Notes: a model not told the origin generated them from the sequence alone. Counted from the first letter of the stretch, positions 1-7,058 are shown. The stretch: DNA of 15,299 nucleotides from JAJKIP01 sp040509055 (GCA_040509055.1 JBEVLT010000057.1:1-15299); one strand, 5' to 3'. Program-made: numbers and translations.

Positions 1-1
1 G

Positions 2-76
2 TTCGTAGCCGACGTAAAGAAACTGAAGGAGCCCAAACCCGATGATGGGCCCGGTGAAGATGCTGAAGGGCTGTAG
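2..76 (+). CDS. C-terminal tail of an unidentified protein (5' truncated)
   Basis: Reading from base 2, an open frame runs 24 codons to a TAG at 74-76. The visible tail is polar, lysine-rich first and then rich in Asp, Glu, Pro and Gly (it contains VKKLKEPKPDDGPGED). It looks like a disordered C-terminus. The other two plus-strand frames close within the first 45 bases, so this is the likely end of a gene entering from the left. In relatives, a DNA-binding HU/IHF-type or repair gene often lies upstream of this TPR-rng block, but the tail itself is not diagnostic, so I assign no function. Confidence 0.45.
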   Translation, partial: FVADVKKLKEPKPDDGPGEDAEGL

Positions 77-100
77 CCGCGCCTGCTCCGTCCAATTTTA

Positions 101-132
101 TTGAGATTATTGTCCCGGCAGCGGTAACTTTG
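101..132 (+). promoter_or_regulatory. Bacteroidota-type promoter for the TPR gene
   Basis: TAACTTTG at 125-132 matches the Bacteroidota -7 consensus TAnnTTTG exactly. A TTG at 101-103 lies 21 nt upstream and fits the -33 element. The predicted transcript start, around 138-141, leaves a leader of only about 12 nt before the GTG at 152. This supports that start codon. Confidence 0.6.
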
Positions 133-151
133 CCTTCCAAATTATTTTATC

Positions 152-1003
152 GTGAAGCGACCGCAGTGGATTACCGTTGGCCTGGCCCTTGTGCTTACAG
201 CAGGCCTGTATGCATTTGGCAGCAGGGTGCCCGGCAAAAAAGCGGCAGCGCCGGCACGGGCAGCCACGTCTTCTTCATCAGAATTTACCATCGATTCCAT
301 CATGCTGATGGTCAGGCAGCGGCTCAACCCTGAGCAAAGCAGCCGGATCAGCGGGCTGGAAAACTCCATCTCCCGCGGCGCGGTAAACGACCAGCGGGTG
401 CACCTCTATCACCAGCTGGCGCGCTTCTGGGGCGACTCCATGGGAATTTTCTCACCCTATGCCTGGTACGAGGCTGAAGCGGCCAGATTGGAAAATTCCG
501 AAAAAAGCCTCACCTTTGCAGCCCATTTATTTTTGAACAACCTGCAGGAAAGCCACGATCAGGATGCGCGGATGATGAAATGGAAGGCGCTGCAGGCAAA
601 GGATTTATTTGAAAGGTCTTTGATTATCAACCCGGGCAACGACTCATCGAAAGTGGGTCTTGGCGCCTGCTACCTGTTTGGCAACCTGTCCGCCTCGCCT
701 ATGGAGGGCATCGGTAAGATACTGGAAGTAGCGCAGCGCGACAGCACCCATGTGTATGCACAGATGATGCTGGCCAAAGGAGCGCTGATCTCGGGACAAT
801 TGGACAAAGCGGTCAGCCGTTTAATGACCGTCAACCGCCAGCAACCGGACAATGTGGAAGCGCTCCTGCTGCTGGCCGATATCAACGAAGGCACGGGAAA
901 CAAACGGGCCGCAGCAGAATGGTACAGGAAAAGCCTTGCTTACATCAGCCGGGCAGATATGAAAGGAGAAATCGAAAAGCGGATCGCCGACCTGAACAGG
1001 TAA
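152..1003 (+). CDS. Membrane-anchored tetratricopeptide repeat protein
   Basis: A 283-residue protein starting at GTG. Residues about 6-22 form a hydrophobic segment after a short basic N-terminus, so it is probably a single-pass anchor with the rest outside the cytoplasm. A low-complexity Ala/Ser linker (about 30-43) follows. The remainder is alpha-helical with TPR-like units, clearest around residues 150-185 (A..LFERSLIINPGN) and 200-268 (QLDKAVSRLMTVNRQQPDN, then GNKRAAAEWYRKSL). TPR domains bind other proteins; the partner is not evident here. A TPR protein in this position, next to a small basic protein and ribonuclease G, recurs in Bacteroidota from memory. The start is supported by the promoter about 20 bases upstream, and no Shine-Dalgarno is present, as is normal in this phylum. 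Sixty bases separate it from the next gene. Confidence 0.8.
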   Translation: MKRPQWITVGLALVLTAGLYAFGSRVPGKKAAAPARAATSSSSEFTIDSIMLMVRQRLNPEQSSRISGLENSISRGAVNDQRVHLYHQLARFWGDSMGIFSPYAWYEAEAARLENSEKSLTFAAHLFLNNLQESHDQDARMMKWKALQAKDLFERSLIINPGNDSSKVGLGACYLFGNLSASPMEGIGKILEVAQRDSTHVYAQMMLAKGALISGQLDKAVSRLMTVNRQQPDNVEALLLLADINEGTGNKRAAAEWYRKSLAYISRADMKGEIEKRIADLNR

Positions 1004-1063
1004 CAGGAAAAAATAGTGGACCAGTAAACTTATTATAAAACAAGATTAAAAAATTACTCGAGT

Positions 1064-1159
1064 ATGCCTTGTGGTAAAAAAAGAAAGCGTCATAAGATCG
1101 CGACGCACAAGCGTAAAAAAAGACTGAGAAAGAACCGCCATAAGAAGAGGAATAAATAA
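1064..1159 (+). CDS. bS22-like (AURKAIP1/COX24 domain) ribosomal microprotein
   Basis: A 31-codon frame from ATG to TAA. The product begins MPCGKKRKRHKIATHKRKKR; 18 of its 31 residues are Lys or Arg, three are His, and none is acidic. The GKKRKRHK..THKRKKRLRKNRHKK pattern matches the short AURKAIP1/COX24-domain proteins annotated across Bacteroidota. These are homologues of mitochondrial mS38 and mycobacterial bS22, which sit on the small ribosomal subunit near the decoding region. The leader is A/T-rich with no Shine-Dalgarno, as expected where translation depends on A-rich leaders. It lies 60 bp after the TPR gene on the same strand, with no clear promoter or terminator between, so co-transcription is likely. 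The family call rests on motif memory. That the frame is real is strongly supported by its composition. Confidence 0.85.
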   Translation: MPCGKKRKRHKIATHKRKKRLRKNRHKKRNK

Positions 1160-1277
1160 GGTTTAAAAAGTTGAAAGTTGAAGGTTTAAAGTTCTGATAC
1201 TCCGATACAGGGAAGTTATTTCCCCGGTTCAGACAACCGGAACTTTAAACCTTTAAACTTTTAAACCTTAAACTTTT
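1159..1277 (+). repeat. Long AT-rich imperfect inverted repeat built of TTTAAAC-like units
   Basis: The left arm (about 1159-1194) and right arm (about 1240-1277) are imperfect reverse complements. The core, 14 bases at 1181-1194 (AAGGTTTAAAGTTC), pairs exactly with 1240-1253. The right arm is a degenerate tandem array of roughly 7-8 bp units (TTTAAAC, CTTTAAAC, TTTTAAAC, CTTAAAC). The roughly 45-base loop holds a second hairpin (1224-1229 with 1235-1240). It begins at the stop codon of the microprotein. It could end or stabilise that transcript, but it lacks a simple terminator form. The following bases to 1432 hold no gene; an ACTGGTTG octamer occurs at 1299-1306 and 1315-1322. Confidence 0.7.
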
Positions 1278-1432
1278 CGTTCCTCCTCCTTTCAGTTGAC
1301 TGGTTGCTTGACGTACTGGTTGTTGCACCCCCTACCTGCCGCTGCACTCCCTCTCTGCATTAACATGTACGCTTTACCGGCAGCCAGTATTTACAGTACC
1401 CCCCGGGTGATTCATCTTTATGTGAAGCTGTA

Positions 1433-2989
1433 ATGAACAAAGAATTAATTATCAATGCAGCCCCGCAAGGTGTAGAGATCGCCTTGCTGGAAGACAGGAA
1501 GCTGGTAGAACTGCATAGCGAAAAAAGCGATGCCCGTTTTGCCGTGGGAGACCTGTACCTGGGAAAAGTGAAAAAGCTGATCCCGGGATTGAATGCGGCC
1601 TTCGTGGATGTAGGGTTTGAAAAAGACGCCTTCCTCCACTATACCGACCTGAGCCCCTATGCCCGCTCCCTGCTCAAATTCACGGCCCTGACCATGGCCG
1701 ATAAGAGCGAGACCGGCCAGGACTTTGGCAAGTTTGAGAACGAGCCCGAGATCATCAAGACCGGCAAGATCAACGAGGTGCTGGGCGGCAAGCCCAACAT
1801 CCTGGTGCAGATCCTCAAGGAACCCATCGCAGCCAAAGGCCCGCGCCTGAGCTGCGAAATTTCCCTGCCCGGCCGCTTCGTGGTCATCACCCCGTTCAAC
1901 AACATCGTGGCCGTATCGCGCAAGATCCATTCCGCCGAAGAGCGCAAACGCCTGCAGAAGATCGTGGAAGCCATCAAGCCGAAGAACTTTGGCGTGATCG
2001 TGCGCACCGCGGCAGAGGGTAAAAACACGGCCGAGCTGCACGAAGACATTTCCGGGCTGGTGGATATGTGGAAGACCATTCAGAAAAACCTGAAAGGCGC
2101 CGCGCCGCCCACGCGTATCCTGAGCGAGCAGACCAAGACCAACAGCATCCTGCGCGACCTGCTGAATGCCGACTTCAACCGCATCGTGGTCAATGACCGG
2201 AATATTTTTGCGGATACCCGTAATTATATCCAGCGCATCGCCCCGGAAAAAGCCGATATCATTTCCTTTTACCAGAATACCAATGCGCCGGTCTTCGACT
2301 CGTTTGGCATTACCAAGCAGGTCAAATCGTCCTTCGGCAAAACCGTGAACCTCAACAGCGGCGCCTACCTGATCATCGAGCATACCGAAGCGCTGCACGT
2401 GATCGACGTGAACAGCGGCTACAAAAGCGTAAGCAACAACCAGGAGCAGAACGCCATGGAGACCAACCTGGAGGCGGCGGAAGAAATAGCCCGCCAGCTG
2501 CGCCTGCGCGACCTGGGCGGCATCATCGTGGCAGACTTTATCGATATGAAGCTGCCGGACAATAAGCGGAAGCTGGTGGAAAAGATGGAAGAGTTCATGG
2601 CGCCCGACCGGGCCAAGCATGCCGTGCTGCCCATCTCCAAGTTCGGGCTGATGCAGATCACCCGCCAGCGCATGAAGCCGGAGGTGAACATCAATACCCA
2701 GGAAATATGCCCCAGCTGCAACGGCACGGGCAAAATATCCTCCACCCTGCTGCTGGAGGATGAAATAGAAAAGAACCTGAACTACCTCATTACCCACAAG
2801 CACAAGGGCCTGAAGCTGGTGGTGAACCCCATCATGCACGCCTACCTGACCAAGGGCTTCTTCTGGAAGACCAAAATCGGGAACTGGAATAAAAAATTCG
2901 GGCAAAAAACAAAGGTGGAAGCCAACACGAACTACCACCTCACAGAGTACAAATTCTTCGACCAGCACGAGGAAGAGATCAAATTATAG
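1433..2989 (+). CDS. rng: Ribonuclease E/G family endoribonuclease (RNase G type)
   Basis: A 518-residue cytoplasmic endoribonuclease that cuts single-stranded RNA in rRNA maturation and mRNA decay. It has the S1 RNA-binding region in residues about 35-130 (FAVGDLYLGKVKKLIPGLNAAFVDVG), split by a charged insertion around 85-118 that is common in Bacteroidota members. The RNase H-like catalytic part carries the metal-binding aspartates in LHVIDVNSG (D325) and GGIIVADFIDM (D368, D371). A CPSCNGTG motif (C426, C429) forms the zinc link for dimerisation. The length fits RNase G; the long C-terminal degradosome scaffold of E. coli RNase E is absent. The start MNKELIINA matches the family N-terminus. 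No convincing promoter was found in the 155 bp after the repeat. It ends 110 bp from a convergent gene. Confidence 0.96.
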   Translation: MNKELIINAAPQGVEIALLEDRKLVELHSEKSDARFAVGDLYLGKVKKLIPGLNAAFVDVGFEKDAFLHYTDLSPYARSLLKFTALTMADKSETGQDFGKFENEPEIIKTGKINEVLGGKPNILVQILKEPIAAKGPRLSCEISLPGRFVVITPFNNIVAVSRKIHSAEERKRLQKIVEAIKPKNFGVIVRTAAEGKNTAELHEDISGLVDMWKTIQKNLKGAAPPTRILSEQTKTNSILRDLLNADFNRIVVNDRNIFADTRNYIQRIAPEKADIISFYQNTNAPVFDSFGITKQVKSSFGKTVNLNSGAYLIIEHTEALHVIDVNSGYKSVSNNQEQNAMETNLEAAEEIARQLRLRDLGGIIVADFIDMKLPDNKRKLVEKMEEFMAPDRAKHAVLPISKFGLMQITRQRMKPEVNINTQEICPSCNGTGKISSTLLLEDEIEKNLNYLITHKHKGLKLVVNPIMHAYLTKGFFWKTKIGNWNKKFGQKTKVEANTNYHLTEYKFFDQHEEEIKL

Positions 2990-2999
2990 CGTGGCGCCA

Positions 3000-3030
3000 T
3001 TGTCATATTCCGGCAAGCCCGATATGACAA
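3000..3030 (+). other. Small hairpin just after rng
   Basis: TTGTCATAT at 3000-3008 pairs with ATATGACAA at 3022-3030, giving 9 perfect base pairs around a 13-nt loop, 10 bases after the rng stop. There is no T-run after it, so it is not a terminator by itself. It may protect the rng 3' end or be incidental. Confidence 0.45.
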
Positions 3031-3043
3031 CGGATACAGAAAG

Positions 3044-3075
3044 AAAAATCCCGCGGATGACCCCGCGGGATTTTT
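3044..3075. terminator. Bidirectional intrinsic terminator between rng and the YugP-type gene
   Basis: A perfect 13-bp stem: AAAAATCCCGCGG at 3044-3056 pairs with CCGCGGGATTTTT at 3063-3075, with a 6-nt loop. The run of five T follows the GC-rich part on the plus strand, and the A-run at the left arm gives the same U-tract on the minus strand. It sits between two convergent genes and can end both transcripts. Confidence 0.93.
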
Positions 3076-3099
3076 GCCTGTACGATGCTACCAGCCCGG

Positions 3100-3792
3100 C
3101 TAATTACGATCACGGCTGCCCAGGTAGATCATGATATACTGGACCAGGGTGACCACGGCTGCCAGCGCCGCCACCACGTAGGTAGTAGCCGCCCATTTCA
3201 GCGCGTCCTTGGCCCCGGGGTACTCCCGGCTGTTGGCGACATTGCTATGGTTCAGCCAGGCCAGCGCCCGCTTGCTGGCATCAAACTCCACCGGCAGGGT
3301 AATGAGCGAAAAAAGCACTGTCGCCGACATGAGGATAATTCCGATCAGCAGCACGGTGGCGTTGCCGGAAGCTGCCAGAATTACACCGATCAGCAGCACC
3401 CAGTTGACCAGCGAAGCGCTGAACTGCACTACCGGCACCAGGCTGCTGCGCAGGCTGAGCCAGCGGTAGGCGGTGGCATGCTGCACGGCATGGCCGCATT
3501 CATGGGCCGCCACAGCTGCGGCAGCCACGCTGACGCCCTTGTAGACGTCCGGGCTGAGGTTCACGGTTTTATTGGCGGGATTATAGTGATCGCTTAGCAA
3601 ACCAGTTGATAATGTGACGCTTACGTCGTAAATCCCGTTCTCACGCAGCATTTTTTCAGCTACTTCACGCCCGGTAAGCCCCCGGGACAGCGGCAGTTTG
3701 CTGTATTTGGCAAACTTGCCCTTCAGAACCATCGAAACGATCATGCTGATGCCCAAAAAGATCAGCGAAACCAACAGAATACCTGGTGTCAT
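3100..3792 (-). CDS. Membrane zinc metallopeptidase, YugP family
   Basis: A 230-residue integral membrane protein. The zinc motif HECGH is at residues 97-101, with the downstream acidic motif EFDASKRA at 169-176 as a likely third ligand. Hydrophobic segments lie at about 3-22, 117-140, 144-165 and 202-223. This order (N-terminal helix, soluble stretch with GLLSDHYNP, HECGH, paired helices, EFDASKRA, last helix) is that of the YugP/Zn_peptidase_2 family of putative membrane proteases. Their substrates are not established. The start MTPGILLVSL lies at the beginning of the first helix. It converges on rng and shares its terminator. Downstream on its own 5' side is a 445-bp divergent region. Confidence 0.93.
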   Translation of the reverse strand: MTPGILLVSLIFLGISMIVSMVLKGKFAKYSKLPLSRGLTGREVAEKMLRENGIYDVSVTLSTGLLSDHYNPANKTVNLSPDVYKGVSVAAAAVAAHECGHAVQHATAYRWLSLRSSLVPVVQFSASLVNWVLLIGVILAASGNATVLLIGIILMSATVLFSLITLPVEFDASKRALAWLNHSNVANSREYPGAKDALKWAATTYVVAALAAVVTLVQYIMIYLGSRDRN

Positions 3793-3801
3793 TTTCTTTA
3801 A

Positions 3802-3830
3802 AAATTTTACGTTTTTCTAGTAATAACAAA
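3802..3830 (-). promoter_or_regulatory. Possible promoter of the YugP-type gene
   Basis: On the minus strand, TTTG (3830-3827) is followed after 17 nt by TAAAATTT (3809-3802), a partial match to TAnnTTTG. It would give a very short leader before the ATG at 3792. The -7 match is imperfect, so this is tentative. Confidence 0.3.
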
Positions 3831-4043
3831 CTTGCAGCCAGCTGGTTATTGACCTCTTTTTCAGTCGTTTTGTCACCCCAACCACTCCCACTCCGTCACT
3901 GCCACGATGGGTTGCCTGCCCGTAAATCAGAATACGTATAACATTGATTATTAAATTCTTATTTAACAATTTCTCTTTCCCTCCGCTCCGGGTGGCTACC
4001 ATGCAGAGCGGAAGGCAAGTTATTCACAGGCCTAAAAAATAAT

Positions 4044-4073
4044 TTTGAAATCTTAGCCAGATTTGTAACTTAG
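4044..4073 (+). promoter_or_regulatory. Candidate promoter upstream of an orphan terminator
   Basis: TTTG at 4044-4047, an 18-nt spacer, then TAACTTAG at 4066-4073, one mismatch from TAnnTTTG. An alternative exact -7 match, TAATTTTG, is at 4040-4047, but it lacks a TTG at the right distance. Either would start RNA between about 4054 and 4082, ahead of the terminator at 4100-4129. Confidence 0.4.
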
Positions 4074-4099
4074 CGATAGAATTTAATGGGTTAGTAAGT

Positions 4100-4133
4100 A
4101 AAGGGGTCAGTCGTCAGATTGGCCCCTTTTACA
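4100..4133 (+). terminator. Terminator-like hairpin upstream of radA
   Basis: AAAGGGGTCA (4100-4109) pairs with TGGCCCCTTT (4120-4129), 10 pairs including one G-T wobble, around a 10-nt loop. T-rich sequence follows on the plus strand (TTTT, then ACATTTT). No plus-strand gene precedes it after the divergent peptidase. It must therefore end a small RNA or act as an attenuator in a long radA leader. Confidence 0.6.
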
Positions 4134-4225
4134 TTTTAAACAGCTCCGGTTTATTCCTTTCCTGCATATGGTACATGCTGCCTCCTTCCGGCTGCCGATC
4201 TTTTTATACAACAACAGCGATCATT

Positions 4226-4233
4226 TATCTTTA
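4226..4233 (+). promoter_or_regulatory. Possible -7 element close to the radA start
   Basis: TATCTTTA matches seven of eight positions of TAnnTTTG counting the two free ones. It ends four bases before the radA ATG at 4238, so transcription would begin at or near the start codon. No clear -33 TTG was found at the right distance. Confidence 0.35.
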
Positions 4234-4237
4234 TCGC

Positions 4238-5620
4238 ATGAGTAAGATTAAAACCGCATTCTTTTGCCAGAACTGCGGCTATGAAAGTGTGAAGTGGGTG
4301 GGACAATGCCCTTCCTGCGGTCAATGGAACACATTTGTGGAAGAGCTGCTGCGCAAGGAAACAAAGAACGATACCAGCTGGAAAAATTATACGGAAGAAA
4401 AAAGAACGAACCGGACGGTTTCGCTCAGCGAAATAAAAAGCAATGAACAGGTACGGATACTCACACCCGATGCGGAACTGAACCGCGTACTTGGCGGTGG
4501 CATCGTACCAGGCAGCATTGTACTGGTAGCGGGCGAGCCCGGTATCGGTAAGTCCACCCTGTTCCTGCAAAACGGGCTGCAGCTGAAAGATGCCACCGTA
4601 CTGTACATCAGCGGTGAGGAGAGCGAGCAGCAGATCAAGATGCGGGCAGACCGGCTGCAATCTGTAACCGGTGCTGCCGGTGATAACTTTTACCTGCTGA
4701 CCGAAACCTCCACGCAGGTCATCTTTCAGGAGATCAAAAAGCTGAAGCCCCAATGCATCATCGTGGATTCCATCCAGACGCTGCATACACCGTTTATCGA
4801 TTCATCGCCGGGCAGCATCTCGCAGATACGCGAGTGCGCCGCCGAGTTTCAGCGATTTGCCAAAGAAACCAATACACCGGTATTCCTCATCGGCCACATT
4901 ACCAAAGACGGCAACATCGCCGGCCCCAAGATACTTGAGCACATGGTGGATACCGTGCTGCAGTTTGAAGGCGACCGCCATTATGCGTACCGCATCCTGC
5001 GCACGCTGAAGAACCGCTTTGGCAGCACGGCCGAGCTGGGCATTTATGAAATGCGCGACGAAGGCATGCGGGGCGTGACCAATCCCAGCGAGATCCTGAT
5101 CACGCAAAAGGAAGACCAGCTAAGCGGCATTGCCATTGCCGCCACCATCGAAGGCATGCGGCCGCTGCTGATCGAAGTGCAGGCCCTGGTGACGCAATCA
5201 GTATACGGCACCCCGCAGCGCACAGTGAGCGGCTTCGACCTGCGCCGGCTGCAGCTGTTGCTGGCCGTACTGGAAAAAAGAGGCGGTTTTCATTTCGGTG
5301 TCAAAGACGTATTTCTCAATATTGCCGGCGGGCTGAAGGTAGAAGACCCCTCTATCGATCTGGCTGTACTCTGCGCCCTGCTCTCTTCTTACGAAGATGT
5401 GCCGCTGCCGCAGCATACCTGCTTTGCAGGCGAAGTGGGGCTCAGCGGCGAGATCAGGGCCGTGAACCGCATCGACCAGCGGATTGCCGAAGCAGAAAAG
5501 CTGGGTTTTGAAAAGATCATCGTATCCCGTTACAGCCGGACAGCCCAGAAAAATACCCGCTCCTCCATCGAAGTGATCCACATGGGCCGGGTGGAAGAAG
5601 TATACCGCTATCTTTTCTGA
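4238..5620 (+). CDS. radA: DNA repair protein RadA
   Basis: A 460-residue RecA-like ATPase that acts in homologous recombination, promoting branch migration and DNA unwinding at D-loops. An N-terminal four-cysteine zinc finger (C10, C13, C24, C27, in CQNCGYESVKWVGQCPSCGQ) is followed by Walker A GEPGIGKST (99-107) and Walker B CIIVDS (D177). The RadA-specific KNRFG motif is at 258-262. The C-terminus (about 290-460) is the Lon-protease-like domain used for oligomerisation. The ATG at 4238 was chosen because MSKIKTAFFCQNCG is the family N-terminus. An upstream ATG at 4175 would add 21 unrelated residues. comF follows after 37 bp on the same strand, so they probably share a transcript. Confidence 0.96.
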   Translation: MSKIKTAFFCQNCGYESVKWVGQCPSCGQWNTFVEELLRKETKNDTSWKNYTEEKRTNRTVSLSEIKSNEQVRILTPDAELNRVLGGGIVPGSIVLVAGEPGIGKSTLFLQNGLQLKDATVLYISGEESEQQIKMRADRLQSVTGAAGDNFYLLTETSTQVIFQEIKKLKPQCIIVDSIQTLHTPFIDSSPGSISQIRECAAEFQRFAKETNTPVFLIGHITKDGNIAGPKILEHMVDTVLQFEGDRHYAYRILRTLKNRFGSTAELGIYEMRDEGMRGVTNPSEILITQKEDQLSGIAIAATIEGMRPLLIEVQALVTQSVYGTPQRTVSGFDLRRLQLLLAVLEKRGGFHFGVKDVFLNIAGGLKVEDPSIDLAVLCALLSSYEDVPLPQHTCFAGEVGLSGEIRAVNRIDQRIAEAEKLGFEKIIVSRYSRTAQKNTRSSIEVIHMGRVEEVYRYLF

Positions 5621-5657
5621 TCCTTATTGCTGGCACGGTATCGGCATCACCTGAAAT

Positions 5658-6356
5658 ATGCCGCTGTTACAGGAAATAAAAGACTCCTTCCTGCACCTGC
5701 TGTTCCCGCATGTATGCGCGGGTTGCGGCAGCGACAGCATGGATAAGAACAGTATGCTGTGCGCCCGGTGCATGGAAGCCTTGCCGGAAACGCATTTTGA
5801 ACACTATGCCGGCAACCCGGTAGAAAAAAAATTCTGGGGACGGCTGCCATTGCAGGCAGCCACGGCGCAATACTACTTTACCAGGGAGTCGCTGATGCAG
5901 CGGCTGATACACCGGTTCAAATACCAGGGTGATGAGGAGCTGGGGCTGCAGCTGGGCCGGCTGATGGGCGATGCCCTGAAACGTTCCGGCCGCTTCGCGC
6001 CTGATGCGCTGGTGCCGTTGCCGCTCTTTGCCAACAAGGAAAGAAAACGCGGCTTCAACCAGGCTGCCGTACTGTGCCAGGGCATTGCCGATTACCTGCA
6101 GGTGCCGGTGCTCAAAAAGGCCGTGATCCGGCCACAGGCCACCGAAACGCAGACACGCAAGGGGCGTATAGAACGCTGGCAAAACATGGAAGGCAAGTTC
6201 GTGCTGGCCAACACCGCCGCCGTAACCGGCAAAAAGCTGCTGCTGGTAGACGATGTAGTCACGACCGGCGCCACGCTCGAAGCCTGCGGCGCAGAGCTGT
6301 TGCAGGCCGGCGGTACGGAACTGAGCATTGCCTGCCTGTGTTATGCGGCACATTAA
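5658..6356 (+). CDS. comF: ComF family phosphoribosyltransferase-like protein
   Basis: A 232-residue cytoplasmic protein. An N-terminal CxxC...CxxC zinc ribbon (C20, C23, C35, C38) is followed by family motifs HRFKYQGD (85-92), RKRGFNQA (129-136) and QTRKGRIERWQN (165-176). The PRPP-binding loop LLLVDDVVTTGAT is at 195-207. ComF members are needed for DNA uptake in naturally competent bacteria, where they link to the PriA/DprA machinery; in Bacteroidota their role is mostly inferred. It follows radA by 37 bp, which fits a recombination or uptake role, though neither gene alone shows competence. The ATG is preceded by an A-rich stretch and no Shine-Dalgarno. Length is normal. Confidence 0.93.
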   Translation: MPLLQEIKDSFLHLLFPHVCAGCGSDSMDKNSMLCARCMEALPETHFEHYAGNPVEKKFWGRLPLQAATAQYYFTRESLMQRLIHRFKYQGDEELGLQLGRLMGDALKRSGRFAPDALVPLPLFANKERKRGFNQAAVLCQGIADYLQVPVLKKAVIRPQATETQTRKGRIERWQNMEGKFVLANTAAVTGKKLLLVDDVVTTGATLEACGAELLQAGGTELSIACLCYAAH

Positions 6357-6446
6357 GCATCCCGCAGCGGGCAGGAACGCCAGGATTTGTATTTCGCTGC
6401 GCCCGCCGCGTGAAAAATGGACCGGGTATGCTGCGCGCATAAGGAT

Positions 6447-6478
6447 TTTGTGCCGGGAAAGGAATCAGCCTACCTTTG
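6447..6478 (+). promoter_or_regulatory. Strong Bacteroidota promoter for the glutathione peroxidase gene
   Basis: TTTG at 6447-6450, a 20-nt spacer, then TACCTTTG at 6471-6478. Both elements match the consensus exactly and at the usual spacing. Transcription should begin at about 6484-6487, giving a leader of about 30 nt. This rules out the alternative TTG start at 6476, which lies inside the -7 box. Confidence 0.82.
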
Positions 6479-6514
6479 ACGTCCCATTATCATCTTTCAA
6501 AAAAACGCTTTGGT

Positions 6515-7033
6515 ATGAAAACAATATTGATCGCGCTGATCCTGTCGGTCACACTTACCGGCACTTCCATTTACGATTTCAAAGTGCCTGCGCTTGATGG
6601 CACGGAGATCGACTTTGCCGCTTACAAAGGCAAAAAGATCATGATCGTGAACACCGCTTCCAAATGCGGCAACACACCGCAATACGACGACCTGGAAAAG
6701 CTGTATGAAAAGTACAAGGACAAACTGGTCATCATCGGTTTCCCGGCCAACAACTTTGCCGGGCAGGAACCGGGCAGCAATGCCGACATCGCCGAGTTTT
6801 GCAAAAAGAACTATGGCGTCACCTTTCCGATGGCGGAAAAAGTGTCGGTAAAAGGCGATGATATCGACCCCCTGTTCCAATACCTGGTGAGCGAGGCGCA
6901 AAAGAAAGGTTTTACCGATCCTATCAAATGGAACTTTACCAAGTTCCTGATCAATGAAAAAGGCGAACTGGTAACCGTGATCCATCACAAAACAAGCGTG
7001 CTCAGCGATGAGGTGCTGAAATACCTGAACTGA
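6515..7033 (+). CDS. Exported 2-Cys glutathione peroxidase-type peroxidase
   Basis: A 172-residue thioredoxin-fold peroxidase that reduces hydrogen and organic peroxides. Residues 1-17 form a hydrophobic Sec-type signal (MKTILIALILSVTLTG) without a lipobox, so the enzyme probably works in the periplasm. The peroxidatic cysteine is C51 in SKCGNTPQY. The rest of the catalytic tetrad is Q84 (in AGQEPG), W139 and N140 (KWNFTKF). C96, in EFCKKNYGVTFP, aligns with the resolving cysteine of thioredoxin-dependent members, so reduction is probably by a thioredoxin-like partner rather than glutathione. The usual FPCNQF motif is FPANNF here, lacking the middle cysteine. The gene has its own promoter and terminator and is a single-gene unit. 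Confidence 0.94.
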   Translation: MKTILIALILSVTLTGTSIYDFKVPALDGTEIDFAAYKGKKIMIVNTASKCGNTPQYDDLEKLYEKYKDKLVIIGFPANNFAGQEPGSNADIAEFCKKNYGVTFPMAEKVSVKGDDIDPLFQYLVSEAQKKGFTDPIKWNFTKFLINEKGELVTVIHHKTSVLSDEVLKYLN

Positions 7034-7058
7034 TCGTCCATCATATTTCCCGATACAC

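Larger units (their letters stand above)
3793..4237. other. 445-bp divergent intergenic region with hairpins, no gene recognised
   Basis: This stretch lies between the minus-strand peptidase and plus-strand radA. No reading frame looks coding; the one open frame (minus, 3817-4002) has no family features. A hairpin at 3979-4015 pairs CCCTCCGCTC (3979-3988) with GAGCGGAAGG (4006-4015) with one mismatch and a 17-nt loop. A promoter-like pair and a terminator-like hairpin follow (listed separately). Together they suggest a short plus-strand transcript upstream of radA. Confidence 0.5.

Noticed and set aside
1445..2968. A 507-codon open frame antisense to rng
   Set aside because: It mirrors a clearly coding gene with strong third-position GC bias. 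Its product has no recognisable motif and is dominated by His, Gln, Val and Leu as expected from reverse reading.
3817..4002. A 61-codon minus-strand frame in the peptidase/radA gap
   Set aside because: No motif, no promoter, low-complexity basic product, and it overlaps a hairpin. It looks like a chance open frame.
4175..4237. Upstream start for radA adding 21 residues
   Set aside because: The extra residues do not resemble RadA, and the zinc-finger N-terminus begins normally at 4238.
6476..6514. TTG start extending the peroxidase by 13 residues
   Set aside because: It falls within the -7 promoter box, upstream of the expected transcript start, and would spoil the signal peptide.
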